NCBI GenBank assembly: GCA_947561715.1
Contig: OX387197.1
Location: 13,637,001 to 13,701,000 of the forward strand
Direction of reading: 5' to 3'
DNA: 64,000 nt
From: Ascidia mentula
Taxonomy: Eukaryota > Chordata > Ascidiacea > Phlebobranchia > Ascidiidae
Shown: in pieces, positions 50,760 to 64,000 of the stretch
Numbering within the stretch: the stretch's first letter is position 1
Layout of the letters: each line of letters opens with the position of its first letter
Position numbers and translations under genes: made by a program
The notes under the pieces: model-generated
The model's database searches: none
The model's input: the letters and a program-made list of their open reading frames with translations, nothing else
Told to the model about the DNA's origin: nothing

Positions 50760-51692
50760 GTACTGTATATGTCTCTTTTAGTTTATATGTAGTATCGAAG
50801 CCATGATATGTCTGGTAAAATGAGTGGCTGTTAATAGTGGCCTAATTGGACAGTCTTTTACAATGCACAGTTGTCACTGTAAAAACTGAATTGACGCAAC
50901 TTACACCCTAATTATAATTGAGTAATATGATTGATTCCTGCAGTACCATCATGTGAATGGTTTTAATGAACCACGTTTGCAAAAATGGGTAAAATAAACA
51001 ATTATTTTTGACCCCTTTGTGACAGTTTTGCAACCTAACACTTGCATTAAATTAAGACATTGTGTGATTGCTTGCACTTCATGCCCGTTTTAAGGCCTTT
51101 GTCTGTGACATTCTGGGTTGTTACAGTGTATGTATTTGATTGCGTATTTCTACTTTTATGCATACTTTTCAAACAGTTGTCGCAATGCAGAAAACTCCAC
51201 AAAAGTTGTAAATTATCATGTTCAACCCCCCTGGGCTGAACAAACAAGTTATTTTCAAACTCACAGACTTTTTTGTTTATTTTCAGCAATCTCCACATGC
51301 AAATGCTTGTTAAAATAATGAAAAAAACACATATTTTATTTTCCAAATATTTTCAACACTGGTAATTAAGCATGCCGATCACATTTTCAAAATTATCATG
51401 ATTTGATATTTATGGATTACATTTGTATAACAGTTCACAACTTTCCTAAACACTTGAATATTGGTGAGAGACTCGAACACAAGATATGTGCAAAAAAAAG
51501 TTGTCTTTTTGTTACATATGGCATTTTGGTCATTACTGTGCCATAATTTGCACGGAATGTTTATGCTTTATAAGCATCATTGCACGGAATGTTTATGCTT
51601 TATAAGTATATAATGTAAAAAAAGTTGTGTGGGTTATTCATAGGGTTTATTTGTATGTAATTTACCTTTTACAGAACCACTTAACAATTGGG

Positions 51693-54600
51693 ATGTCTAT
51701 GAAGAAATCGGGAACGCTTTATGATATTTCCTCAATACCAAGAGGTTTGAAGTTTCAGAGACAAATATCAGATCAGACTCTTACTCGAAGGGGAAGTTTT
51801 GCCAGTTTGTCTGGAGTGCTTGGTAATCAACTAGTTGTAAATCATAGTACCATGTAGGTCAATGTAATTTAGCATGTTTATAATTATGTTTGTTTGACAA
51901 ACTGTAGGAAAACAGCATTCTTCCCGTCGAGAATCTGTATTTGGAGAAAGTCACTCTGGAGAGACGAGTAATCTTGTAAAAATGAGAAACAAAATAATGG
52001 GGAATTCAGATCCATCACTTAACTCCAGTTTTGTAAGTTACATTTATTTTAGCAAACTCTTTTTTATGAAGCATTCAAACAGTAACTTTTTTTAAATACA
52101 GTAAAACTTGATTAATGTGGATAAGGTTCAGGGTTCGAATTAGCGGTAAAAAAACGTCTCGCAAAAACGTTACAACCTAAATTCCAATACTTTAATTTTG
52201 CTTCGTTCGCGATTGTGCACTACGCTTATATCCTGCTGTATTAAACTCGTCAACCTAATATTTGTTTCGTCATACATCGCCATAGAGGCTGGATAAAATA
52301 CGAGGATTGAAAGAAAATAGTTGACAATGTCGTTGACATTGCCAAGAAACATTAACAATGTTGTTTGCATCAGCACTTGTTGCGTGTACGAATGAATAGA
52401 TAAAGGATGCGGCGCCTTATAATCTGCTGCGTGTTGCATCGCAATAATCTCAAAAACAGGTCGCAACAACCCAAGAACGGTTCACAATTTGCGAACTGCC
52501 AATCGAACCCTACAGGTTTATCCAGAATTTCGCTTGATTCCATTGGATATTCCTGCTTCTAACTGTGCATTAAACTATGTTTCAGTAACATATTTTTCAT
52601 AACAACTATTAGATTCTTGCTAAACACATTGTCCTGCAACATTATAGCAACAGTTGACTATTTTGTCATTACCGCAGTGTGTATAACATAATATATTATT
52701 GTAAGTATGACATCAGTGCTTAGGGTTAGAAACATGTGGAGCAGTGTTTTTTTGATCAGCAAGTTACAAATATGTCTTAGCTATTTCTAATTGAGACATT
52801 TTTACCAATATTCAACTAACTACACACAGTGTTAGGCATGAAACAAATGTTTTAGGGCAATCCAGAACTTCGCCTTAAATGGACAAATTATTAACAAAGT
52901 TACTGTATTATTAGTTGAAGTAGATGAGATATATGCCTTTGTAATATTGAAATTACTGGTGAAAGTTGTATTTTAAATTAATATGGTTATTGGTTACGTT
53001 GTTTTTGCAATATGATTTTATTGAGTAAAGCAACTTATTAACACTTAACATGTTTTCTGTATAATTATGTGCACATTAACAGCTGCCTTGCAATTTAAAT
53101 TTGTCACCAAATGAACAGAATGAAAATAATATGACATTAATGTCTAGCTACGCACCCATGTGGTTTTCTGTTAATTGGATTAACCTCAAGTAAATTTTTT
53201 TTATGCACATCAATCATATGGAAAATGCTACACTCTATTTTTCTTCTTGTGATTTTGAAAAATTACATGAGTAAGGCCCAACATGCAGTCTTGTACAAAT
53301 GCATGATTGGATGGTGTGTAATGAGGGGACCTGGTTAACACTAAAGAATAGATGTAGAACAAAACAATACATAAGGAAGAGAAATCAATATGTGACAAAG
53401 TAGACGAAATGTTTTTTCTTATTTCAGAAAGACCTTAATATTGGAAGGCGAAGTAGTGTCACGCCATCGTAAGTTTCCATTTTGTTTGTTTTTAAAAGAA
53501 ATTTAAAGTGTATCTTTTAATTTTAGTCCCAAAAGTAAAGCAAACCGGGTAGGATCTGTTGCTTTGTTATCTCCAACTTCAACCACAAGGCCCTTGTCTC
53601 CCAGCAATTTTAACCAATGTAAGTGTTTTAACAAATTTATGTTGCTTTGAGTAATAATATATACATGAAGAAAGTTGTGTATTTTGTAGTGCTGGGCAGT
53701 CCAATGGATAGTCCAAGAAATTTGTCTCCGAACAATCAACCAAATCAGTTTTCATTTGCACCGGCCATAAACCCTTTGAAGTCCAGATCCCTCATGTCTG
53801 CTATTGATGGCCGAAGGTGGTCGGTTGCATCACTTCCTTCCAGTGGTTATGGCACGAATACTCCATCATCTGTATTGTCATCATCTGCTTGTTCCTCACA
53901 GGTATTAATGCCTATTTTTTTAAAAGTTGATGAACAAGTGTACCAACCTAACAAAAAATGAAAAAAATGCATTTTGTATTTAAACAAATTAAATTTTTTG
54001 CTTTATTATTAAACAGTCACTGTTTGTCATTTCTAGGATCGCCTCCATCAGTTACCATCACAACCAACTCCAGACCAGTTACGGTATCTTTCCAATCACT
54101 TTCGGTCTGATGACAGTATTATAGAAGATGAAGCTGCTGGTTGGTTATTTTGGTTATTATGAAAGATGTGTAAAATTTGTTTAGTAATTGCCAAGGTTCA
54201 TAAATAAATATAGACACTGCTGTGTAGCTGTTATAATGTGAATGAAATTCTTATTTTATTGATAAAATTTAGAGGATATTTTTGTGTTTTAAACCAGTGG
54301 TTCCTTACCATTTTCAGCTTGCATTTTTGTTTTAGTGGACCACTTTTACCACTATTAGACTCTAACACAAACACGGGCAAACTCTGGCCTCCAGGCCAGA
54401 TTATTTATTTAATCTGACCCACCAACTGTTGATTTCTGTAACTTAGGTTACTGCAGTTCAACATATTTTTGCATGTTTTTTTTGCTTTTTACTTTCCACT
54501 TTTAATACTTCAATTATTGTATTATGGTTTATAGTTCAAAAAGTGTAAACTCTTTGTTCACTTTACGCACAAAGCCCATTGGCCCACCTGTGATTAAGAA

Positions 54601-57600
54601 GGTCTGATCTGCTGGTGAAAAAGTGCCTATCCACATTGTATCGTGATTTGTGGTCCATCATGAGTTGTCACTTCTAAACTATGTTATTTTTATTGTTATA
54701 AAAGAAAAATGTACTTTTTGTATGTGTGCAGAAGATGTTGTCGTAGGGAAAGCCACAACAGCTTTATTTTAGTCCTTTTTTCAGCATTAATAAATGACAT
54801 AACAATTAAATCTTCAGGACCTCATCGGGGTTTTAGACCAAGATCCAGAAGCCTTAGTCCAGGTCGAATGCCAGTTGCCCAAAACAATGATGTTGTAATG
54901 ATGAACAATGTTTATCGGGAGAGATTTCCTAAAGCAGTAAAGCAGATGGAAGATAAGTTAAAGGTGATGTTTTATGTCTGTTTGTGTGTGAAGATATTTT
55001 GTTGTAAGTTCACTTCTTATTTCAAAAACATAAATTCTGTAAATAATGCCTTGGCAGTTTTTGTTTATCTTCCCGACACCTATGTACAAAAACACCGCTA
55101 TTTTTTAGAACTTTATTAAAGGAGCAAATCATGGAAGTTGTACCCCTGTTGCTGATGCTACATGGAGTTTTGTTCTACACCAAGTTATCGAGATGGCCAG
55201 ATCATGCCTTGTTATGTCACAAGAAAATCGAATTTCTCCAAGCTTTTTTTATGAAATTCAAGAAAACCTGGATGCATTAGTTAGTCAGGTATTGGAATTG
55301 TTATTGTTTTTCATATAGAGGGTTTTCAAATATACTTTACTTTTTAGGCTCAAGAAACTTCTACAAATGGTGGAGGGCATGTTACCAAACTCTGCAAACG
55401 CTTTTTACTCATTTTATCAAGACCTGCAAGACTGCTAGAATGCCTGGTATTTTTATTTACAAATTTATCCAATGCTGTTGTAACTTTTTATGCATTTAGG
55501 AATTTAATGCAGAGGAATTCTACCAACTTCTTGAATCAGCTGAACATGTTGCCAAGGAGTCAAAAGAATTTGTGGGAATGCAAATTCCAAAATATATTTT
55601 TCAACAACTTGGTCTTGCACAAGTACAAACCCTTCAGTATTTTCTATCAATTACACCTATTCTATCCCATCATATCGTTTACGCTATAATGGTTTATACT
55701 AACAAGAGAGCAAGTGGAATCATGATGCCTTCTTATAATGTCAAATTTGTATCTTGCAAAGTCAATATGTTTTCAAAATACTTTTTCATATCATCTAAGT
55801 AATAAATTATGCGACTTTTAATAAGGATGTAAAAGTTGACAAGTCGTCCAGCAGTGATTCAGATGAACATGATATTTTGGATAAACAGCAACCTGTGTGT
55901 GAAGATGACTTCAATAGCATCAAACTTATAAGCAATGGTGCATATGGGTAGGTACAGTGCAGTTAAAGACAAGAATAGTGAATTAATTTAATGTTCAACT
56001 TAGTGCTGTGTACCTGGTGCGTCATAAGGAAACAAGACAGAGGTTTGCACTGAAGAAACTAAACAAACACAATCTTGCACTTAGAAATGAGATTCAACAG
56101 GTTCTAGCTGTTTTACATGAATTAGAATGCATAGTAACATCATCTGCACATTTTCTATTCAGGTTTTTGCTGAGAGGGATATTCTCACATTTGTTGAAAA
56201 CCCTTTTGTTGTGACCATGTATTGTTCTTTTCAAACTCAACATCATTTGTGTATGGTGATGGAATATGTGGAAGGAGGGGATGTTGCCTCACTTATTAAG
56301 GTTTTATCAAATATTGTACTTTATTATCTGGCATTGTCATATTTTATTTTGCTACTAATTAGTGATGAAAATACATGTTGTTTTTTTCATTATAGGTTTT
56401 ATTTCTTAGCAATTTTCTGTTTTTAGAATATTGGGGTTTTGCCTGATGAAGTTGCACAAATGTACTTTGCTGAGACTGTTTTGGCTTTGGAATATTTGCA
56501 CAACTATGGTATTGTACACAGAGATTTAAAACCTGACAAGTATGTTATATTTTCTCATTGAGGAGTTTTCTTGTAAGCTAAAGTTTTTTAATAGTTTGCT
56601 TATAACGTCGATGGGTCACATCAAACTGACTGACTTTGGATTATCAAAAGTTGGTTTAATGTCAAGGGCCACCAATATGTATGAATCGCACATAGAACCA
56701 CAACAACATTTCATGGATGGTCAGGTAACAATAAATAGTGTTGATAAGAAACATGCAGTAATAACACTCAACTGTATCCTTAAAGATACATGGAACGCCA
56801 GAATATATTGCACCTGAGGTGATCCTTAATCTTGGATATGGACCACCTGTTGATTGGTGGTCTGCTGGTATATGTCTCTATGAATTCCTTGTTGGCTGTG
56901 TCCCCTTTTTTGGCCAAACACCAGATGAACTGTTTACTCAAGCTGTTAATGGTGGGAGGATGGTGTGAATGTAATGAGACCATATTGACATTTCACTTGC
57001 GTAGATGAGAATGAAATTGAATGGCCCGAGGATGAATGTTGTCCCTCAATAGACGCGGTTGACATCATCACATTGTTATTGGAGCGCGACCCTCAAGTAC
57101 GATTGGGATATCGTGGTGCTTTTGAGGTGAAGCCCCCATTATTTGTTTACAGGACTTTGATCCAGCTTGAATTCAATGACATACCTGATGTTGTTCATAT
57201 TAATGTATTACATCCTGTTTGTTTTCTAGGTAAAACAGCACAATTATTTTAAAAACATGGATTGGGCAAATTTACTGAGACAAAAAGCTCAGTTCATTCC
57301 ACAACTGGATAATGAGGAAGATACAAGCTATTTTGATAGTAAGTATTAATTGTACTTTTGTTTTTTGTTGTGGAAAGAACTTTAATTGGTTTATGTTTCT
57401 GTTAATATTTGCCTAAATCTCACACATATGATTTAAGCTTATCTAAAGCTGTGATTATAACTTATAAATAATAGTCATCCAAGTCCCATACACTGCATTT
57501 AAAACCAATTAAGACGTAAAACAAGTTAAGAAAATTATTCAACCACAACAAAAAGGGGAAACAGGGTTTGTAGAAGTGCCCTGTAACAGATAAAGAAGGA

Positions 57601-60600
57601 AAGGATAACTTGCCTGTAGTGATATTTTTTGTGAGAAGATTTATCATTTTTAAAGATTGAATATTCATGCATTGTTACAATATATAAAATATAAATTAAA
57701 AAAAATTGTATTAGAGTAGTGTTTTCAATAACCGTTCTTAATTATTTCTTTGTATAGTTTGTATTAAATCAGGAAGACATCAGGATATTCCACAATAACA
57801 AAAACTCCTATCATACTTTATTATTAATATGTTCTGTTCACATATATTTTTCAGCTCGTAGTGATCGCTATAGTCATGATAATGCCACTATATCTGCATC
57901 GGAGTATGAAGATAACATGGATGAACCAAACTTGCCCAACTTTTCCTCCAACACCAAACGGTTTTCTCAGGTAGATTAGTGGAAATTCCTTTTTTTTTTA
58001 TTCTTCATAAAGTTTGGTAACTTTTTCTGCCAGACATTCCTAACACCTCGAAAAAACAACACAGTTGAAAATATATCTACTCCAAAAGCAAAGATTCGAC
58101 TCCAAACCCGAATGTATGTGAATCTGGTGAAATAAATCAACCACTTAGGGATATTTAAACATTTTTGCTTTGTTGTATAGCAGTGCTAAAAAAACAACAT
58201 TTTGAAACATCTTAAATTGAGCTCTCAAACTTAAGCTTCTATATTTTTAACTGTTTAATGAACTTTTAGGCCTCAGACATCTCCGTATGACTCATCTGCT
58301 GATGGAGATTTGTCACCAACTATTCTTAAATGCCAATCTAACAATTCTACTTCTGTCAATGATATGGAGTCACATGAAGATACTGAAGACGAGGCAAGTT
58401 TACAATCACAAACCGTCGATGAAAATTCAAAGTGGGAAGAAAAGTCTGGTAAATCTCCCAAACGCGATGTTAGCATCACTGTAGACACCACATCCACAGA
58501 AAGCTCATTGGCCGATTACGATTTATCAAGACAACAGAGCTCGGACAGTTCTTTGCCAGGTGCGAATGAAAACGTTCGGTTGGGACTTGACACAATAAAA
58601 TTGGACGAAAAACAGCTTACATCCACTCCAAACTTGATTTCTTCCCCCTCACTTAAACAAAGCATTCACCGAAAAATTGTGGCAAGTTTGTCTGATAATA
58701 CTTCACCCTTGACCAAGAAACCAAATTCCTACGAATTGTCAAGATCAAAGTCACCCGAAATGGGAAGTCTTCAAAATATTGTCAAGTCGCGAAGTATGTC
58801 TGCCGATGGTTCGTTTATGCAAGGAATCAATCAAACATCTGATACCGCATCTCACACGGCCATGCTAAACGCTTCAAGTTCCACCAATTTTGAGTTTTCG
58901 CCTAATGCTGAGTCAGGAATCACGAACTTACGAACTCGTGCTCAGTCTTCGTCCGAGGAGAAAATGGTATTAGACCAGTCACCAATATTACATAAGACGC
59001 CACTGATATCTCACCACAATTATCTACGCACCAAACCTCGATACCGCTGTCTTTCCTCTTCTGGATCTCATAACTCTTCGATGAGCCATTTAACCCCGAT
59101 AAATGCGTCAAGTTATGGTTCGAGCACAAGCACACCAGTCGCCATCGACAAACTTCTTGATCCTTCTGTTGTGACACCAGTGTGTAAAGCTAGATCTCAC
59201 CTCAGTCCAACAAGTAGTATCAGTAGTGACACAAACAGCCCAGAGTTGTTGGGAGTAAGTCCCTCCAGCGGTGGAAGCATGTCATGTGCGAATTATGTGA
59301 GTATATGTGAGAGATAAAATCGTTATGAAAACCTGGTATGCATTGATTATATTTTTTGGACTTTTTGTTGCCAGGGACAAGAACCGAGTATTGAGGAAGT
59401 TCTCCATAGACGCCTGGTTCATGTAGGACCGAATCCCCGTTCGCGTAATTTAAGTGGTGAAATGAGAAGATCCCGTTCTTTTAAGAAAACAATGATTAAA
59501 TCGTCAAGTGCTTCCTCATTACAGGTTCCAACCAATTTCATGCTTTCCGTACAATGAAAATAACAAAACCCAACATTAATCAAATAATATTTTAGCTGAT
59601 GATTCCGAATTTTGAGGATAGTCTCCCCCCCTCTCCACTCGCAAGCCCCCGTTCTCTTCACCCTTCTCATCCATCAGTTTTCTCCAACCCAAGTTCCCGG
59701 GATTCTTCTCCAGGTCGATCGTTTTCGCCCATACCCGGTTCTCCCCGCCCGGTAATTGTTGTCAACAGAACAAACCGTGGTTTTGGTTTCAAAATTCAAG
59801 CCATCCCTGTGTTTCTCGGCACTTCGGGCAACTCCTACGCACTCCACCATATTGTTACTGTAAGTCCGCTCCCGGATATTCCATCTTTATTTCACAACAA
59901 GTAATATTTTATTTTTTTGTTAGTCAGTTGATGAGGAAGGTCCTTCTTACGCTGCTGGTTTAAGAATTGGAGATTTAATCACACACATCAACAACGAAGT
60001 AGTGCAAGGACTTGTTCACACTGACGTACTTCACATTTTGTACAAATCAACAAACAAGGTATTTGCAGTCAACTTTAAAATTTTTGTCATAAAACACATG
60101 TTTGTTGCTGATATATTGTATGCACACCGTTGTTTTCTGATCCAGATCACCATCCAAGCTGTTCCCCTGGAATCAACATCGATCCAAATTGGAAAGCGGA
60201 AGAACAAGTCACGTGGAAAACTTGTAAAACCAAAAAAGAAGAAGACGATAAGTCATTCCCGAAGCAGCTCGTTGACAGGAAAACAGATTTCTTCTGTGGT
60301 TTCCACATCTGCCTCTTCACCTCTACATCATTTGAACAAACACAAACGAAGAAGTTCCCTCATTCGACGCTCATTCAGTAAAAATTCAGGTCTGTCGAAA
60401 AAGCCGTTACTGCAGAATTGTTTTTTGAAACTGATTCCTAACAAAATTAAATTCCCTGACGTTCAGTAATTACATTCTGTGTGGCAGCTGTTGATTTTAC
60501 TCGTCAATAAAAAGACATGACATTTGAATATTGTATGTTTTTATAAACGTAACCGAATTGATATTCACTCCTCAAATAGCATTTCATTAAAAAGTTCTGT

Positions 60601-61489
60601 TTATTATTAGCAGATGTTCGGGGACATTCCCCCCTTCTTGCTTCAGCAATTACCCAGAACTTGCCGAAACAACATTCTGCCAGTAAAAGTATTGGAGTTG
60701 CAGAAAACGTAGAACAGGATTCAGTTTCCATGCCAACCGCCGAGACCGATGTAAAATAGGATAAATAAAATTATGATTGTTAACAATAAACAACCTCATC
60801 GTAATTTTTTCCTACAATTGTTTTGTCATAACATATTAAATTTTTTTCTTCAGGGAATGTCAAGTTTCAACAATTCTGGTCAAACGTCTGCTCACAGACC
60901 CATGTCCTTGCAGGTAATTTCGTTTTATAACAGATTAACTCTGATCCAGGTACAGCCGCGATGCCATTATGACGTAATCCATCTATTATTTAACCATTTT
61001 TTTACATCAAGTTTTTATGGATGTTTTGCTTGCAGGGTTTGTGACTAATGTCGTTATGTTTTTAGTGTTTGTCTCACAAATTCGCCCACAATCTTCGTTC
61101 CGGTCGTCGCAAATCTACTGGACATATTCCCCTTTCCCCACTCGCCCGAGTCCCAACTGCTTCTTCCAGTTTACTCACCGATGTTTCGGCTCACAGCTTA
61201 GAGCAGGTTGAGGATGACGTATCGGAACTAAGCGCACCAAGCGATGTTGTTGACACCCCTCAACTTGCTACATCTAAACTGCTTAATATTATCAAGGTAA
61301 TTTCACTATCGCATCTTTGGTGCAACAAGTTATCTTTGCGCGTTTTTGTGATATTATTTGTACTGCTATAATAAATGTTCCTTGTAATGCGTACAGTTGA
61401 TTGTGGACGATAAAATGTGGTTTCTATCGCAGGGAAAGCAGAAGAACAAGACTAAACATGTCAAAGGACGAAGAATCGATAAAACCTGA
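51693..61489 (+). CDS. MAST: Microtubule-associated serine/threonine kinase (MAST)
   Basis: Exons: 51675(Met 51693)-51822, 51908-52032, 53428-53468, 53527-53618, 53690-53901, 54037-54139, 54818-54963, 55109-55288, 55348-55446, 55500-55622, 55826-55947, 56004-56100, 56163-56300, 56427-56539, 56595-56724, 56786-56951, 57005-57126, 57230-57338, 57855-57970, 58034-58113, 58270-59296, 59375-59524, 59596-59859, 59924-60058, 60146-60389, 60614-60750, 60854-60913, 61066-61296, 61433-61489; 1582 residues. Order: Ser-rich N terminus with [23 protein letters not shown]1908 (about 235-415); AGC kinase (about 446-720) with SNGAYGAV, Lys in FALKK, HRDLKPDN, TDFGLS and [12 protein letters not shown] tail; Ser-rich linker; PDZ (about 1250-1345) with GFGFKIQAI; basic tail. 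All catalytic residues are present. MAST kinases link microtubules and PDZ partners such as PTEN. The true start may lie further upstream. Confidence 0.95.
52108..52533. repeat. Possible MITE in MAST intron
   Basis: GTGGATAAGGTTCAGGGTTC near the left end and, in reverse complement, CTGGATAAACCTGTAGGGTT near the right end form imperfect inverted repeats. The 99-codon minus-strand frame inside has no family resemblance. Confidence 0.45.
60467..60511 (+). terminator. Alternative stop and polyadenylation signal inside a MAST intron
   Basis: If the donor at 60390 is not used, the frame continues 26 codons to a stop at 60467-60469, followed about 36 bases later by AATAAA (60506-60511). This would end the protein soon after the PDZ domain. 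Confidence 0.5.
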
Positions 61490-62677
61490 TTCCAGCAATC
61501 TGCCACTGCATGTTCCACATTAATACACTTGTTTTTTTGGTTTCCACTTTATCGCAACTATATTTGCACATTAACAGGGAACATCCCGTCACTACGTGTC
61601 TGAAAGTGTTTTTTTTTGTTAAAAGCCGCATAGTTTTTCTCTTTTACGTTTTCAAATTTACTTTCTATCGTGTTTAAAACTGTACGAATATTCCTTTTTT
61701 CATTTACACTTGTTTCATATTACAAAGATAAAATGTGAATAGAGTTGGTGATTTTGCTTTTTTTAAAGGGTTTTGTGCGTTGTCGTCCCTGGAAACAAGT
61801 GTTTTAAACCTACTTCGTGCCACTGGCCCTTTTATTTGTTGTTTGTTGAGCTGGACATTGGCTTTTCTGGCGGTGTATTGGCGTCCAATAGTGTTATCTG
61901 TATGCTCCCATTTTTGCCGGTATAGTTTCTTAACATGCGTAGTTTAAATGTTGTACGTACAGCGCATGAAGCGTGTTTGGTATTGTTCTTATTTTGGATC
62001 TAAAATGTCGTTGTTTGCTGCAAACTAGCATGCTGTTCGCATTTTTTCTTTGCAACTGATTATCACCGATTTTGTGCGTTGTATAATGCACGTATAAAGG
62101 TCTGCAAGCATTACTGATAAGTAATCTTTGGAAATTCTGATATCATTGCTCAACTGCCCAATCTACTTGAATGGTGTATTTTCTTTGTTATTAAACCCCT
62201 CTTATGACAGATGTCTGATCTGTTAATGACACATTTGATAAATTGTTGAGAACTTTTTTCCGAAACTTTACTTTGGAGTTACTTTATAAGGCTTTATAAG
62301 AAAGACCGTTTGTCAGTAGGGTGGCCAAGTGTTACTTATATATTGTAAATTGATGCTGCGTGTATTTACAAAGTTTGGCAGTCGCCAAAGATAGTACTTT
62401 TCTCCTACATAAGTCAGTGGCGACTTTCTGATCGCCCCCGGCAACTCTAAGAGGGTGGATAATGTAGACGGTCAGCTGTGATTTTACGGACAAGCGACTG
62501 TGCGAAAAGGTTTTCAATCGGTAGCATCAAAGTACCTTGTTCGGGTTTGGTATCTGCTGCAATTGTATGTTTGTTGATGACGTTTTCTACAATACTAGCA
62601 AGTTTTTTAGTAGAATTGATGCCAAGCAATACAAGGAAAGCTGGTATTTTAATATCGTGGTATTTCAGTATTTAAAG
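61490..62677. other. 3' flank of MAST and upstream region of the next gene
   Basis: T-rich sequence after the MAST stop, probably its 3' UTR, then intergenic DNA. No AATAAA was picked out with confidence and no coding exon was seen. Confidence 0.4.
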
Positions 62678-63586
62678 ATGAAAGTTTTAACTTGGTTGAA
62701 CATTTGTGCCCTCTTTCCTTTCCTAGTGCAAATATCATCATCAGCAAAAGGTAAGTGAAACATCGAGTGGTTTTTTAAAGGCTGCTAGTAACGAGAACAT
62801 CGAGTCTTTGATTATTTTTGAATTCCGCAAATATATTGTGAGAACCAGTTGAATATTATCCAAGATTACTAATTTTTGCCAATGTAGCTGCTTGTTTCGG
62901 TGAAGGTTGTCTGTTGGAAGTTTCCAATTAAATGAGCGTTATGTTCGTGATAATGCAGCGTATTAAATGAATTGTTCCAGGATGGCGAAAATACCATTTC
63001 ACAGAAAAAATTACTTGCATTCCATGCGATTTAGGATTTTTCACATGTAAGGTGCTGTTAAAGATTGTAAAATTGAGCAAAGAGTGAGCGGTTTTTATAA
63101 TATGTGAAACAAATTTGGTACAGTTACATGTGAAATGTAATGTTAGGCATACTGTTTTGGTAGTTCCTGCAATTGATGGATGTCAGTATATTGATGCCGA
63201 TTCAGTCGAATGTTGGTGGACACGATTGCAAAATGATAGCACTTCGACGTACAGGTAAATTCCGTACGTTTAAATGTAAAAGCTTTCTTGCTGGGGTCGC
63301 AATATCCTATTTTTGATTGTGCAGATTATCTTACTTTCGTGAGGTTGATCCACACTATCAACGAATCCGTCGGATTTGCCAACCAACCAAAGAACATACG
63401 TACTTTGAAAATACAAAACAATACTGTACCATTAGCAACGCAACACCATTTGCTCGCTACAACTTTAGTGTTTCAGTTATGTGTGGGGAATGTGAAGACC
63501 CATCTTGCATTTGTAGTGATGGAAGCTTCTATCTTTTCGAATGCGACCCAACCAATGGTATTCTATATTCTAAACTAAACGCATAA
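62678..63586 (+). CDS. Small secreted protein, possibly fibronectin-III / cytokine-receptor-like
   Basis: Four exons: 62678-62750, 62981-63046, 63164-63254, 63325-63586; 163 residues, all introns GT-AG and in phase. The first exon encodes a signal peptide (Met, Lys, a hydrophobic run to about residue 17, then SSSAK). The remainder has about 11 Cys, an N-glycosylation pattern at NATPF and NFS, and a TYRLSYFREVD ... FARYNFSVSVMCGE stretch that reads like paired strands of a fibronectin-III or class I cytokine-receptor domain, but there is no WSxWS motif. No membrane segment is reached. A GT at 63558-63559 could splice onward beyond the window, so the end may be further right. Confidence 0.55.
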
Positions 63587-64000
63587 CTTAATAATTAGAT
63601 GGTATTTGGTAAGATATTCTTGTAAACTTAGTTTTACTGCGGTGCGACCCGATTATCTTAACTAATGCTAATTATTGCTATCCTTTTATTAAACTTCGAC
63701 AACATGACTAGAATACATTTAAAATTAAAGCTGGCTCCAAATATTTCTTTTAAAACTATCTCTTGCTATGGAAAAGCACTGCCTTGCCATAAATATTTTG
63801 TTTGGACGTGATTTGACAGCGAACTGTTTAGCTTCTTGGAAGCATTTTGACAAAAATAAGGAATCTTGACATATCAGAAGAAGAATAAACGTGGTGTTCA
63901 TTCTATTAGTTGAAAATTAGTATTTTTGCATTTCAAAGTTTGTTTAAAACCCTGCAAGGTTACTCTTGTGTATTGGTTTGCTTAAATTGAAAAAAAAAAG
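63587..64000. other. Downstream flank to window end
   Basis: AT-rich, no exon seen. Could be 3' UTR or an intron of the preceding gene. Confidence 0.35.

Noticed and set aside
51549..51608. Two adjacent copies of a ~31-bp unit (GCACGGAATGTTTATGCTTT)
   Set aside because: Simple tandem duplication inside an intron, with no sign of function.
52170..52469. 99-codon minus-strand frame in a MAST intron
   Set aside because: Lies between inverted repeat ends and has no similarity to a known family.
54709..55119. 136-codon frame with an apparent Met start
   Set aside because: It is the MAST exon 54818-54963 with intron sequence read through at both sides.

Overview
This is invertebrate animal nuclear DNA. 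It is AT-rich, its genes are split into many small exons by mostly short GT-AG introns, and it carries many decayed mobile elements. Gene content (alpha-tubulin, a beta-1,4-galactosyltransferase relative, ABCD3, a class-2 P4-ATPase of the ATP9 type, HPRT, a MAST kinase) and compactness fit an invertebrate deuterostome. An ascidian such as Ciona is my best guess, but nothing in the window proves the species.

Layout. 1-3.6 kb: no gene, a decayed LINE fragment. 3.6-5.4 kb (-): complete seven-exon alpha-tubulin gene with a one-codon first exon. 7.0-10.6 kb (+): beta-1,4-galactosyltransferase domain followed by a long C-terminal region I cannot assign. 10.9-19.2 kb (-): ABCD3 peroxisomal half-transporter in 18 exons, facing the previous gene tail to tail; its first intron holds a possible DNA transposon and a tRNA-like SINE. 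19.2-30 kb: repeat island with a foldback-like element built on 9-bp minisatellites, a frameshifted BEL/Pao retroelement (24.2-28.4 kb), and a pair of inverted repeat arms around it. 30.1-38 kb (-): ATP9-type lipid flippase in 25 exons, with a cleanly bounded hAT-like MITE in one intron. 38-42.2 kb: no convincing gene. 42.2-43.9 kb (+): HPRT in 7 exons. 44-50.6 kb: repeats, a MITE and orphan open frames. 51.7-61.5 kb (+): MAST kinase in 29 or more exons (DUF1908, kinase, PDZ). 62.7-63.6 kb (+): small secreted protein with a possible fibronectin-III/cytokine-receptor-like fold.

Exon chains were built by hand from splice sites, reading phase and family resemblance. For the tubulin, galactosyltransferase, ABCD3, ATP9, HPRT, MAST and secreted-protein models the summed coding length is a multiple of three and the phases agree at each junction. 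The genes are ordinary housekeeping or signalling genes with no sign of operon-like cooperation. The most unusual material is the C-terminal extension of the galactosyltransferase, a dispersed repeat with a hammerhead-like core, the foldback element, and an apparent intronic polyadenylation option in MAST.
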